A DNA stretch of 28,132 bases, taken from contig MCFE01000890.1 of the NCBI GenBank assembly GCA_002104905.1, positions 1-28,132 on the forward strand. Direction: 5' to 3'. The stretch is from Basidiobolus meristosporus CBS 931.73 (lineage: Eukaryota > Basidiobolomycota > Basidiobolomycetes > Basidiobolales > Basidiobolaceae). Positions 1-9,286 of the stretch are shown here, piece by piece. The notes below the pieces were generated by a model. It did not search any database and had not been told where the DNA came from. It was given only the letters and a program-made list of their open reading frames with translations. Position 1 is the first letter of the stretch; the number at the start of each line of letters is the position of its first letter. A program made the position numbers and the translations under genes.

Positions 1-306
1 AAGTATCTGGCAAAAAATCTAAACTGGGTGCCTACCAAATTCACAATCATTCCACCAGAGTCAATGGACACTGAGCCAGGAATATTCAACAAGCCCCCAG
101 CTCACATGGCAATTATGGCTTTCTTTGCTGCCATTAAGAAACAGGCTCCAACCTATGATGTGGCCTACTTCTTGAAAGAGGAAGCAATTAGAATCCTGAA
201 AGACATTACGCAAGCTCCATTTGAAGAGTTGTGGAATAATTCTGGAAATTTACAAAGGGCAGTGCAAGAGTTTCAGCAGGAACAGGCAACCTCAGAGTCT
301 GCCTGA
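1..306 (+). pseudogene. LINE ORF1 protein, C-terminal end (open at window edge)
   Basis: The frame is open from base 1 to a TGA at 304-306. The GTG at 28 is not a start; codons upstream are in frame. The visible 101 residues correspond to the C-terminal third of the ORF1 protein coded at 9860-10588: a W-x-PT motif, then a helix-rich segment with FLK, then a short tail. ORF1 proteins of LINEs bind the element RNA and assemble the RNP; this part shows no zinc knuckle. The endonuclease reading frame starts directly after the stop, so ORF1 and ORF2 are almost contiguous. Whether this copy's ORF1 was intact cannot be judged. Confidence 0.7.
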
Positions 307-3154
307 CTACAGAACATACTCTTACTCAACTGCAACTCCATCACTCCAACTGTAGCTGAATTAGAAAACTTACTGAAAAAGGAATATTCCTTGCTCCTAC
401 TAATTGATGTTAAGTTGCCAAAACTTCCCTCTAGACTGAATGCATATTCATCTGCTCACCCAAAATTCCAGCTCACTCAATGGCACTTGTTGCTCTTTCA
501 TCTTCTAAGCTTGCACCCTCAGCAAATGTATCCATCATCTATGAGTATTACTGCTATGCTCTAACACTTCCAACTATAGTAGCCATTATTATCTATCTCC
601 CTCCATCTCTGTCTAACTCCATAACACTGGCAATTTTCTTGGCCACATCAGAATTCATTAACAGCTCATCAATCCCTTGTATGGTAGTGGGAGATATAAA
701 TATTCCCCACCCTGAAAATATCACCACTATTTCATCCAGACTTAGAACCCAAGAGGAGCACTTTACAAAGTTCCTCCGACAAAACCATCTGGTCACTGTA
801 AACACTCAGCAAGCTCAACGTTGTGTTGACTGGGTAACAGCTACTCCTGCTGCCTTACAGTACATCCACCAGGTTACAAGCATTCCAGAGGATATCAGCT
901 GTGGTTCACTAGAGAAATCTGATCACAAGCCAATACATATTATCATTTCTGCCAGAAAAACCCTACCAATTGGCACCCTTCTTCAGCCATTTACAATCCT
1001 GCCAGCCAAAGCTTCAGTATCACAGACACAGGACTTTGCCAACTACCTATCCTTGCTTACAGAATATGCATTTCCCAGCTTACCTGCATGGATTTGTGAT
1101 GATGTAAATGCATTATGGCTATTTTACCAGCATTTCATCATAATCACTGGCTGTCTGGCCCTGCCCACCAAGTCCTACCAAAAGCCATCTGCAAACCAAC
1201 TTAAATGGAAATCCATCATTTCTGCCTTAAATTCCAGCTACCTATGTTTCCCTAACCCAAAAACACAGAACCTCCTGGAAAGCGCAATCTCCTACTCCAA
1301 GTCACTACAGATCACTGAGCATACTAGATTATGGGCTCATATCATGGATACCTTGCCCTTAGTAAATATGAATGCCACCACAAGGTCTATATCAAGAGTA
1401 TACAAAGCCATGAGACCCCAAGCAAGGAGTATACCATCACCAGACAAACTGGCCCCTATATTCTTTGATTCAACCGTGCATCCCACTCCTCCTTTCTACC
1501 ATACTGGTAACATATCCAGCAGTCCAACATCTCCAATTTTGGTTTCAGCAAAGCTTCTGGAGAAAATTTTAAAGAAGCTTCCTGCAAATACTGCACCTGG
1601 ACATGACTTGATTACCTACAATCTACTCCGGGTGTGCTACTCCAAAATGAGTCACTTACTTCTCCCATTCTACTCTATCTGTGCCCAACAATTGACTACC
1701 CCAAAGGCCTGGTCACAGGCAAATGTAATACCCTTATACAAAGGGAAGGGGAAACACTCACTCCCAGGTTCTTACCGGCCAGTTTTGCTCCTACCAACCT
1801 GCCGGAAAATATTTGAGCTTATAATAGCAAGATCCTTGCAATCTCAACTATATCCATTCCATCCTTCCCAGTTTGGCTTCTTGCCCAAACTCTCCTTGGA
1901 TATGGCTGTAGTGCTAAGCCATGATCATTCACTTCAATTCTCATTGCCAACCATTCTGTTTGACATTACTAAAGCCTTTGACTCTGTGGACAGAGCTCTG
2001 CTTTGGAGAAAGCTATTAGCAGTTACCACACTACCAATGACCCTTCTTGTACGTTCTCTATTTTGTGAGAACTCAGCCAAAATTTTGCATCCAAGTTGTA
2101 CATCAGAGACTTATGAGGTTCCAAATGGAGTAGTCCAAGGATCTGTACTAGGTCCCTTACTATTTGTGATATTCCTACACGACTTTCCTTTATTTCCAAA
2201 AGGCCCCTCACCAGACTCTCCCTATCCACTACTAACTCTCTATGTGGATGATATCAAGATTGCTACTCCTAATCCCATAGCAGACACTGCCATCATTGAG
2301 AAGTACTTGGCTGCCAACAACCTCTCACTCTCAATTTCCAAGACAGTCCCAATTGGGTGCACTACAACTATACAGAACACTAGCATTCTGCCACAACAAA
2401 CTGCAATATATCTAGGTCTGCCGTTTTGTCAACATGGGATTGACTCAAAGCTCCACCTGAATAATAGGATCCGTCTTGCCCAACAGGCTCTCAAAAAGCT
2501 TCTGGTAGTAGTCACTCCAGACACTCCAATTCAAAAGATCCCAATACTTCTGAAGCAGTATGTACTGCCGGTACTTGAATTTGGTCTCCACATTATACCC
2601 CTAACCTCCAGAGAACTTCACCGCCTGGATAAATTTCTCCATCAGTGTATCAGATCCTTGGTACCTTATCTTCCAGTATCTCCCTATATCCATGCAACTA
2701 ATGGAGTTTTGGGTTCTACCCATACCAAATCCAAATGATCTATCTCTGTGCTTCCTTCCTAGTCAAACTTCAGAAATCACATAACCCCTCCATCAAACAA
2801 TGGCTTCAATCTAACTCCTCCCTGAAATCTTCTTGCTGGCACACCCTGGTTGGCTCTGCTGTAGTAACAGAGCTTGCTTCAAAACTTCAAAAAGCTGAGA
2901 AACCAAGACTACTGGCTCAGGACCATCTAAGATCTATGTGGCAGAGCTACTTACAAGTCCACACATCTTTCCTACTACACCTAATTCCAGGCTGGGTTCC
3001 AGTCTTGGATTATATTGATCAGAAACATCTACAATTTGTACTTCCCCCAAAACCCCTGAATTTTATATTTACCTCTGATGAGCTTCACTTTATTGAAACA
3101 AACATTAGAGATGAAACAAAACATAGATTAGATTACTTATTAGAGAGGTTCTAG
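307..3154 (+). pseudogene. LINE ORF2: apurinic-like endonuclease plus reverse transcriptase, frameshifted
   Basis: The protein would nick target DNA and reverse-transcribe the element RNA. The endonuclease N-terminus is read in the frame of 307 (NILLLNCNSI start). After a frameshift near 480 the main 752-codon frame runs to 2738, and after another near 2710 the C-terminal part continues to 3154. Visible endonuclease motifs are GDINI (690-704) and SDH (918-926). RT motifs are the TAPGHD region, motif A LFDITKAFDSV with the first Asp codon at 1962, motif B GVVQGSVLGP and motif C YVDD (2241-2252). The position where LINE endonucleases carry the catalytic Glu of 'ET' reads IDVKLP here. No C-terminal CCHC motif is seen. 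With two frameshifts it is a dead copy, though most of the frame is well preserved. Confidence 0.88.
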
Positions 3155-3243
3155 ACCTCTTAATTGGCTTCTTTATTTGTACTTAGATTAGTTCTTAACT
3201 CAAATAAAGATTTCACCAACTTGGTGACTTTCCCTCCCCCTAC
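3144..3243 (+). promoter_or_regulatory. LINE 3' tail A (three hairpins, AATAAA)
   Basis: The order is: hairpin AGAGGT/ACCTCT (3144-3160), a TTGGCTTCTTTATTTG block, a weak hairpin AGTT/AACT (3190-3200), AATAAA (3203-3208), hairpin TCACCAA/TTGGTGA with a one-base loop (3213-3227), then CTTTCCCTCCCCC. The same order recurs at 8.03-8.08, 9.19-9.29, 10.62-10.72, 15.51-15.61 and 16.15-16.26 kb. It is likely the 3' end recognised by the LINE reverse transcriptase. Confidence 0.75.
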
Positions 3244-3369
3244 CCAGTAAGACCATGGGCACTATGCCGCAAGATATTTTCAGTCTCAGCACTTCCTTTG
3301 CCTTCCTCTCGTGCCACTGAGAGATTGCTGCCAATTCATTAAGAATGCGCCCTAGTAGCTGCTTTGTAC

Positions 3370-4300
3370 TCATTTCTTCCTGACTTGGATTGGGAGGTAA
3401 GTCCAGATCTGATTATTGACATCATAGGTGAATGTAACATTTGCATTGTTGATGTATTGGATTTGGTTGCCATACTCGTTTACCACAGCAATAAAGTTTT
3501 CTCCAAGCTCCTGTATTGCTGAGTGTTCATATTGTCTTTCCCAATCACCAGTTTGCAATTTTAAACAGTAGAACTTGTTTAAAAACTCCCATTTGGTTGG
3601 GTATAAGGTGGTTCCAATGGTGTAGGATAGCCGCCCAGCAAGAATAAGCAATCAAATGCGTACGTAAGAACTGCCCAACCTCTTGCTGAAGGCATATTCA
3701 CCGGATTATTCAAGAATGGCCTTGTCTCCAATACTCTGGAGCATCCATTGCCATCTTTGTACGTGATTACGTCCAGCTTGCTCATTCTTCTATTGATTGT
3801 CTCCCCACTCTTGCTTCGTATCGCTTTTTTCCCCCGTTTTTTGGCACTTTCATGTTGCCCTGAGTATTCTCTACGGCTCAGCTCAAAACCATCATATATG
3901 TACAGATTCTTGTGTCACTAGCACAGCTGTTGCCAATTAAAATCACCCCTTTGGCTGCCTCTGTAGTTGATATGTTGTCTGGAGTTGGAGAACTGTCACT
4001 GTGATGTCTTCATCACCATGTAGATCTGCAAGTGATCATTGAACTTTGAGCTGGCTCATAGAGTATTCCACGGCCGGATGTTTCTTCAGCTATATGCTCA
4101 TCATAGGTGATATTTGCTTCTGATGCTCACAGATACCCTCCATATAATAGCAGTTCTCATAGACGGGGTATGGTCATTGAGCAATAGCTGCGTTTTGTTA
4201 CACCTGCCACCGTTGCCAGTAAACGCCAAATTTTCCGATGTCTTGTAACTGCTGGCTTCTAATGCCATTGGGATAGGGATACAACAACTGCTGCGTGATT
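3370..4300 (-). pseudogene. Kelch-repeat / galactose-oxidase-like gene remnant
   Basis: On the minus strand a broken frame reads from about 4300 down to 3376. The clearest kelch signature is at 3630-3700: residues PSARGWAVLTYAFD followed by FLLGG, the strand-Gly-Gly pattern of a kelch blade. After a frameshift near 3640 a second blade-like stretch follows (YDVNNQIWTYLP at 3380-3420, with the expected Trp). Upstream, a basic linker (KKRGKKAIRSKS) runs continuously into the first blade, and an N-terminal stretch with NKTQLLLNDHTPS lies near 4180. At least two frameshifts make it a pseudogene. Its function was probably protein binding or cell-surface related, as for other fungal kelch proteins; that is inference. 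Confidence 0.5.
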
Positions 4301-4459
4301 TATGTGATGGTGAATACTTGATAATACACCACAACTTGAAAGCTCTTAAGTACTACATACTTTACATATATTAGTCTGTAAATCGTCAATCTTATCAGTT
4401 CAACTTATTACTTGTCAATTCATTGATTTGGGATGGTGGAAATTCTTTATTTACTCAAG

Positions 4460-5413
4460 TTAGCCAGAGGATGGCGGTGGTGATGGGGGCACAGATAGTG
4501 ATGATGGGGGAAGTGATAGCGATGAATCAACCTGTGGTATTTTTAAGATGACAATATGACTTGGTCTCTCCGCCTCCATTACAGTTTCTGGTTGGCCTAT
4601 AGTATCCCCACTCTGCTTCTCCACGACTTCTTCGCACACTTCCATATCAACCTGCATGGGGCCATTCTCATTGTTGTGGAGGATTCTGCTCTTGTCTCTT
4701 GGCTTGTGGTAGGTTCAAGGGAGGAAGTAGTATCCCCTCCAATACTGTCGCTTGCAAGTACACCTGGGTCTGGAAGATGCACCCTGCTCATTGCTTGCCC
4801 TGATGCGGGCAAACTTTTCCACCATTTGTGCCACTAATGCCTCAGTAGAATGGTGGAAACTGAAATCAATCTGGGCTTGAAGTCCAGCAATATCCCGATT
4901 TAGCTTTACAATATCACCCCTCCTCTGTTTAATCTCCTGGCACATTCGTCGCAATATCTCATGGTGCAATGTTGTCCTATATTCCGGAAGCTCTTGTTGC
5001 AAACCTCTGACAATGCTTGGGAAACTTGGTTGACCAGGCCGCCTGGTAGTGACTACAGCAACTTGCTCAGCATCATCCACGTTTGCTGCAACACCTCCTT
5101 CACGCTCCTCTTGGATTTGGCCACTTCCTTGCCCTCTTCCTCTTCTGCGCCCGGTTCCGCATCCTCTTCCGCGTCCTTGTCCCCTTCCTCGCTCTCTTTA
5201 GTACTCTACCTTCACTCCTGGCATCTACCCGGCTACTGCCTGCTTCCATGCTTCTTGTTTTTTATGAAGGATTATGTCTCCTTTCTCCACTTTTATACTC
5301 ATTTGGATGATGTTGGTGGCCCATTCATCATATCTTTCCTTTGAGGTTACTGAGCTTCTTGCTCCTACGTAACATCCATCTAGCCAGTATTTGAATGCAT
5401 TTGATGTACACAT
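4460..5413 (-). pseudogene. Unrecognised degenerate coding region, acidic and coiled-coil
   Basis: I do not recognise this protein. On the minus strand three overlapping frames join into one coding-like region. An N-terminal segment (5413-5225) contains KYWLDGCYVGARSSVTSKERYDEW. It is followed by a Glu/Asp-rich linker (about 5130-5220), a basic stretch, a helical segment with a regular hydrophobic pattern (about 4860-5000, EILRRMCQEIKQRRGDIVKL) and a Pro/Ser-rich acidic C-terminus ending at 4460. The frame changes near 5090, 4770 and 4650, so it is either broken or contains introns I cannot place. Composition suggests a nuclear or DNA-associated protein, or an accessory protein of a transposon; neither is shown. 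Confidence 0.3.
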
Positions 5414-5482
5414 AAGTTAACTTTATTCTGTTCTTATTAACACCCTTTTATTTTATTAAAATGCAAAACTACATTGGCAAAA

Positions 5483-5945
5483 TTATTTGGTTTCTGTAAT
5501 TGTCAATTCTTGTTCTGTCTCTTGGCTGTGCAACTGTTTCTCTACCTGATCTAAGAAGTGATGCAATTGACTATCACTTAATTTATCAGTCTCTGCCTGA
5601 TTCTCCTTCATACGCTTATAATCCAAATAAGCCACTTGGAGTACTTTATAGTGTGGCAAAGAAGAACTAAGCTGAAGTTCATTTCGGAACTTGCTCAATC
5701 GCATTGGTTCGTTTTCTCCTCAGGACAACTGAGTCATCTGCCAATTTTTTCCGAGTTTTCTCCAGGTATTTGGGACTTCCAAAGGTACCACTACCAGAAT
5801 TGGTAATTGTACTGCTCTTCTTGCCGCAATCTTTGTCTATAATAGACTCTTGGTCTTCCTTTGGAGCGCGAGGACTGCTATGGTAGAGGCAGCTTCCTCT
5901 TTTGGTCTTGATCCCCAAGTAGCGGTCCTTAAGCTTTCCCTTCAT
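5483..5945 (-). pseudogene. Two overlapping unrecognised minus-strand frames, possibly one broken gene
   Basis: One frame starts with ATG at 5945 (MKGKLKDRYLGIKTKRGS) and runs to 5679 as a basic, Ser-rich stretch. It overlaps a second frame starting at 5704 (MRLSKFRNELQL), a charged helical segment of 73 residues ending in EQELTITETK at 5483. Both look coding in composition, but I recognise no domain. They lie upstream of and in the same orientation as the region at 4460-5413, so all may come from one decayed gene or transposon. Confidence 0.25.
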
Positions 5946-6354
5946 GACTTGTTTATTGTCCGTGTTGGTGCTCTACTCAGTGGAGTGTCAGTGAGTGCTG
6001 TTTGTCTACTAGTTGTTCTCTTCTGTCCTGTAGATTTATATTACTTTCATATACACTTACTTCATCACAGTTCACTTTTGCCTCTCTTGTGACTGTACTC
6101 TGGTTTCATTCCTTGACGGCTAGACAAAACCAAGGCCATCGCATATTGGGTGCGGTGGTTTAGTGATCAAAGAGCAAGCTATTGATGCTAATATTGATTT
6201 TGAGCATATTGTCTAGGAATATCTTGGAACCAACTAGAGTAAATATTTACTCAATAATTCACATAGTACCACTATTTGCGGATCAATACTTGCTAACAAC
6301 AAAGCAATGCTTTTCTATGATGTTCCATTCCCACGCAGCTGTTTGTTGATAGTC
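5946..6354. other. Stretch without a supported gene; one A-box-like motif
   Basis: I see no supported gene. At 6156-6165 the sequence TGGTTTAGTG resembles a tRNA/SINE A box, and 40 bases on GATTTTGAGC (6196-6205) is a poor B-box match. The surrounding bases do not fold into a tRNA by eye, so this is at most a decayed tRNA-derived SINE head. Confidence 0.2.
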
Positions 6355-7170
6355 CATACAATACACAAGTGAGCGTTTAAAGTAAGCATCCACACTACTT
6401 TCTGGGGGTATGGTTACCGCGCACTATGAAAGTGCATTAAGGACTCATGTAAAACTATCATGATGAAAAATAAAAGCACTTTATTACCGCGTGGCTGATA
6501 ATTGATAACTCCCGCTAGACACAAGTAAACGTAGCAAGTGGGTATCCTTAAAACCTGTTGGGGTATGGTTACCGCGCACTATAAAAGTGCGTGAGGGACT
6601 CATGTAAAACTATCATGATGAAAAATAAAAGCACTTTATTACCGCGCGGCTGATGATTGATAACTCCCGCTAGACACAAGTAAACATAGCAAGTGGGTAT
6701 CCTTAAAACCGGTTGGGGTATGGTTACCGCGCACTATGAAAGTGCGTTAAGGACTCATGTAAAACTATCATGATGAAAAATAAAAGCACTTTATTACCGC
6801 ACGGCTGATGATTGATAACTCCTGCTAGACACAAGTAAACGTAGCAAGTGGGTATCCTTAAAACCTGTTGGGGTATGGTTACCGCGCACTATGAAAGTGC
6901 GTTAAGGACTCATGTAAAACTATCATGATGAAAAATAAAAGCACTTTATTACCGCGCGGCTGATGATTGATGACTCCCGCTAGATACAAGTAAACGTAGC
7001 AAGTGGGTGTCCTTAAAACCTGTTGGGGTATGGTTACCGCGCACTATAAAAGTGCGTTAGGGATTCATACAAAACTAGCATGATGAAAAATAAAAGCACT
7101 TTTGTACCACGTGGCTAAGTTTTACAATTCCCGCGGGATACATGTGCGCATAGAACATAAGTAGTAGTTG
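6355..7170. repeat. 155-bp tandem repeat array, about five copies
   Basis: The landmark GGGGTATGGTTACCGCGCAC recurs at 6405, 6560, 6715, 6870 and 7025, an exact 155-bp period. Units 1-4 are nearly identical; unit 5 diverges after about 7100, and a degenerate partial unit precedes the first. Each unit carries a hairpin built from CGCACT and AGTGCG around a TATRAA-like loop, and a second palindrome AATAAAAGCACTTTATT that places AATAAA on both strands. There is no ORF. It could be a satellite, or the internal repeat of a transposon or subtelomere. Confidence 0.95.
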
Positions 7171-7632
7171 CGATGGTGTCAAATAAAGTTTCTATTATAG
7201 CCATAATATATATTGAACTTTGGGATACACTTTATATTTGGTAAAAGCAATTGGGTTACAGAAAATTTGTATTGGCCATGAATTTTTTTATCATATTAGG
7301 GCCGCGCAATTTATGGTGCCCGAAGCTTATCAAAATATGGGATTGTGGTCAGATTGGGATGAATCCCATTGATTATTAGATATACATTAAAAATAACAAT
7401 TTATTAATTAAATAGTCATCAAGACTTATACAGAGCGTATGGACAGTATAGGGAGATAAATATTGGCCCAGACATGCCCACCGTATGAGCAGACAATGTG
7501 CCAATTGTAGGGTAAAAATATTTATCGTTAGGGTGATAAGGGTTAGGAGGAGGAGTTCTAACCCTAAGGGACCAGAACCAAGAATGAGTGAAAAGTAATC
7601 CAACAGGAGTTTAAAGAGTATGGGAGCAGTAT
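7171..7632. other. AT-rich stretch without a supported gene
   Basis: The sequence is mostly AT-rich and noncoding by eye. The only structure is an 8-bp inverted repeat, AGGGTTAG (7539-7546) and CTAACCCT (7558-7565), with an 11-base loop. A minus-strand open frame over 7376-7651 is hydrophobic low-complexity sequence and I do not count it as a gene. Confidence 0.5.
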
Positions 7633-7701
7633 GGGGGATTGCATCCCCCAAACCCCCTGCTTTTTTATTCTCTAGGGGACTGCGTCCCCCAGACCCCCTG
7701 C
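7633..7701. repeat. Two GC-rich perfect hairpins with the same TGC loop
   Basis: Hairpin 1 is GGGGGAT-TGC-ATCCCCC (7633-7649) and hairpin 2 is GGGGAC-TGC-GTCCCC (7675-7689). Each is followed by a nearly identical A(A/G)ACCCCCTGCT. The base pair next to the loop differs (T-A against C-G) while pairing is kept. This 41-42 bp repeat resembles the mobile palindromic GC clusters known from some organelle and compact genomes. Confidence 0.85.
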
Positions 7702-7724
7702 TCTTCTAACCTTTTCCTAGCCCT

Positions 7725-8083
7725 TACTATAACACCTACACCCTACCCTACCCTAAATTTGGCCAGTGATTGCCCAGAAATTCCTCTCAGTTCCCCCAGT
7801 CTACTGGCCATTCCGGCCACAATTCAGCTACCGCAAACCAGTATAACTTAGCTCAGATATATTCAGATTCTCACTTCTCAGGCCTGGCTTTCCAGGAAAC
7901 CACTCTCAGACCTAGCTAACTAGGAAATATAGTACCACTCAGCTTCTCAACTCTCAGACCTGGCTTACCAGGAAGATATCTCTCAGACCTAGCTTTCTAG
8001 GAAAAACTTCAGAATAACTTGGCTTCTTTAGATACTTGTCATAAGTAAATAAAGATTTCACCACTTGGTGACTTTCCTCCCCT
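7725..8083 (+). mobile_element. Short hairpin-rich element ending in the LINE tail (tail B)
   Basis: Its 3' end (8033-8083) is the LINE tail: hairpin TACTT/AAGTA (8033-8047), AATAAA (8048-8053), hairpin TCACCA/TGGTGA (8058-8071) and CTTTCCTCCCC. The body has no ORF of note and no convincing tRNA A/B boxes; it contains four short CCTRG hairpins. It may be a SINE-like element using the LINE machinery, or a truncated LINE 3' UTR variant. The left boundary is a guess. Confidence 0.4.
7883..8001. repeat. Four CCTRG-loop-CYAGG hairpins with compensatory changes
   Basis: The hairpins are CCTGG-CTTT-CCAGG (7883-7896), CCTAG-CTAA-CTAGG (7911-7924), CCTGG-CTTA-CCAGG (7959-7972) and CCTAG-CTTT-CTAGG (7988-8001). 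Three of the four are preceded by CTCAGA and the first by CTCAGG. The fourth stem pair alternates G-C and A-T with pairing preserved in all copies. Confidence 0.85.
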
Positions 8084-8506
8084 ACTCAAGAAACAAGTTC
8101 AAAAGCTCTTTTCTGCCTTCTCTGATCTGCAAGAATTTATTGTCCCTGTGCCAACTCTTCCTGCCAACAAGACTCCCCAAGAATCATCTGCTCCTGCTCA
8201 CTCTTCCTACTCTGAAGTTGTCAAAAAGTCTGTTCCTGCTTCCTCAAGACATCCTGCCGCTCCTCCCAAGACTAAAAGAAAGTTTCCTGCCACTACTGAT
8301 TTGCCTCCTGCTACTGACTGGGCTGTCTGCTACTTTGCCAATGTGGAGTTCATTCCTATATCTGAGCATAGGATGTATCTCAAGCAACAAGGTTACAATT
8401 TATCCAAGATTGTTAACATGAGATTTATCAACAATCACACTCTGGAGGTAGTACTTGACAAAAGTATTGCTAAACAATTCTCTCAAAATGTCTCTGACCA
8501 GTTTTA

Positions 8507-8969
8507 CTGTGAAAGCCTTTTTATGAATATGAAACAGGATCGAGACCCAGTCAATTTTAGTTTTTGATACGATTTTAATTTGGTTATGCGATAAATATAA
8601 TACATTTAAATAATAGCTTGCCATTTTGCCACTTGTACATAACGGACATTTTCATGACATATATTAAAATTGGCGTAGAGCAGTTTATATGCAATAATTA
8701 TAACATACCATTTTATAATTTGATGATAGCTTTTTAAATCTTAAAACGCATTTAAAATATTTTTTTTATGCCACACAATTAACTTTTAATATTGGCAAAG
8801 AAAAAAAAGTTTTAAAAAAATTATTTCGTGAATTAAAAAATTATATTTTGCATATCGTTAATTCCATATTTAAAATCGGAATATCGGAAAACAAAATTTT
8901 AAAAATTTATTTCGTAAATCACATTTTATATATTTTGGACATTGTTAATTCCATATTTAATATTGGACT
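8507..8969. repeat. AT-rich degenerate repeat block inside an ORF1 copy
   Basis: About 460 bp of extreme AT content, made in part of a degenerate repeat of roughly 88 bp. ATTTCGTGAATT...TTAATTCCATATTTAAAATCGGA (8822-8880) and ATTTCGTAAATC...TTAATTCCATATTTAATATTGGA (about 8909-8967) are two units, and a third weaker one precedes them. No ORF and no terminal inverted repeats are seen. Confidence 0.6.
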
Positions 8970-9186
8970 CCAGTTTACAAGACCTTCTCATTAGAGGAAT
9001 CTCTGCTCTCAAGATTCACTTCACTTATCAAGAACTCCCCTTCACCTGCTGTTACCCACTTCCTTAAAGATTATTATATCTCTCAAGCTTATCTACTTCA
9101 CTCCCCCATGAACCTGAACTCCAGTGTACTCTGGGATACTGCCTTAACTTTAGCTTAGATTTACTCATATTCAACTTAGTATTTAT

Positions 9187-9286
9187 TTTGGGAATCTCCT
9201 ATTCCCAACTGGCTTCTTTATTTGTAGTTAGACTTGTCTGAAATCAAATAAAGATTTCACCTACTTTGGTGACTTTCCCTCCCCTA
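9187..9286 (+). promoter_or_regulatory. LINE 3' tail C
   Basis: Hairpin GGGAAT/ATTCCC (9190-9206), TGGCTTCTTTATTTGTAG, hairpin TTAGAC/GTCTGA (9228-9241, one G-U pair), AATAAA (9247-9252), hairpin TCACC/GGTGA (9257-9272) and CTTTCCCTCCCCTA. The 101-bp array of the next element follows at once. Confidence 0.75.

Larger units (their letters stand above)
1..3243 (+). mobile_element. Non-LTR retrotransposon (LINE), 5' end outside the window
   Basis: A LINE copy read left to right: the end of ORF1 (to 306), an ORF2 with endonuclease and reverse transcriptase domains (307-3154), then a short 3' UTR ending in the hairpin tail (to about 3243) with no poly(A) run. Its ORF1 C-terminus is related to the ORF1 proteins at 8.1-10.6 kb (shared W-x-PT and FLK(D/E) positions), and its last 80 bases match the tails of those elements. 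So one LINE family and its short relatives populate this region. Frameshifts near 480 and 2710 make this copy inactive. No target-site duplication can be tested because the 5' end is missing. Confidence 0.9.
8084..9286 (+). mobile_element. 5'-truncated ORF1-only LINE-related element with AT-rich insert
   Basis: This copy begins inside ORF1 (ACTCAAGAAACAAG, equal to 9944 onward in the intact copy) immediately after tail B. It follows the intact element at high identity to about 8505, is interrupted by AT-rich sequence to about 8969, then resumes (CCAGTTTACAAGACC) through the ORF1 end and its own tail C to 9286. The coding part gives a truncated frame (to 8567) that enters the insert. About 38 bp of ORF1 are missing at the insert, so it is a replacement and not a clean insertion. 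Confidence 0.85.

Noticed and set aside
6355-7170. CRISPR-like array
   Set aside because: 155-bp direct tandem units without unique spacers, in a eukaryotic context.
7376-7651. Hydrophobic minus-strand frame of 91 codons
   Set aside because: Low-complexity Leu/Ile translation of AT-rich noncoding DNA that runs into the GC hairpin.
7736-7760. CCCTA-rich stretch as a telomere remnant
   Set aside because: Only three imperfect units; too short to support the claim.
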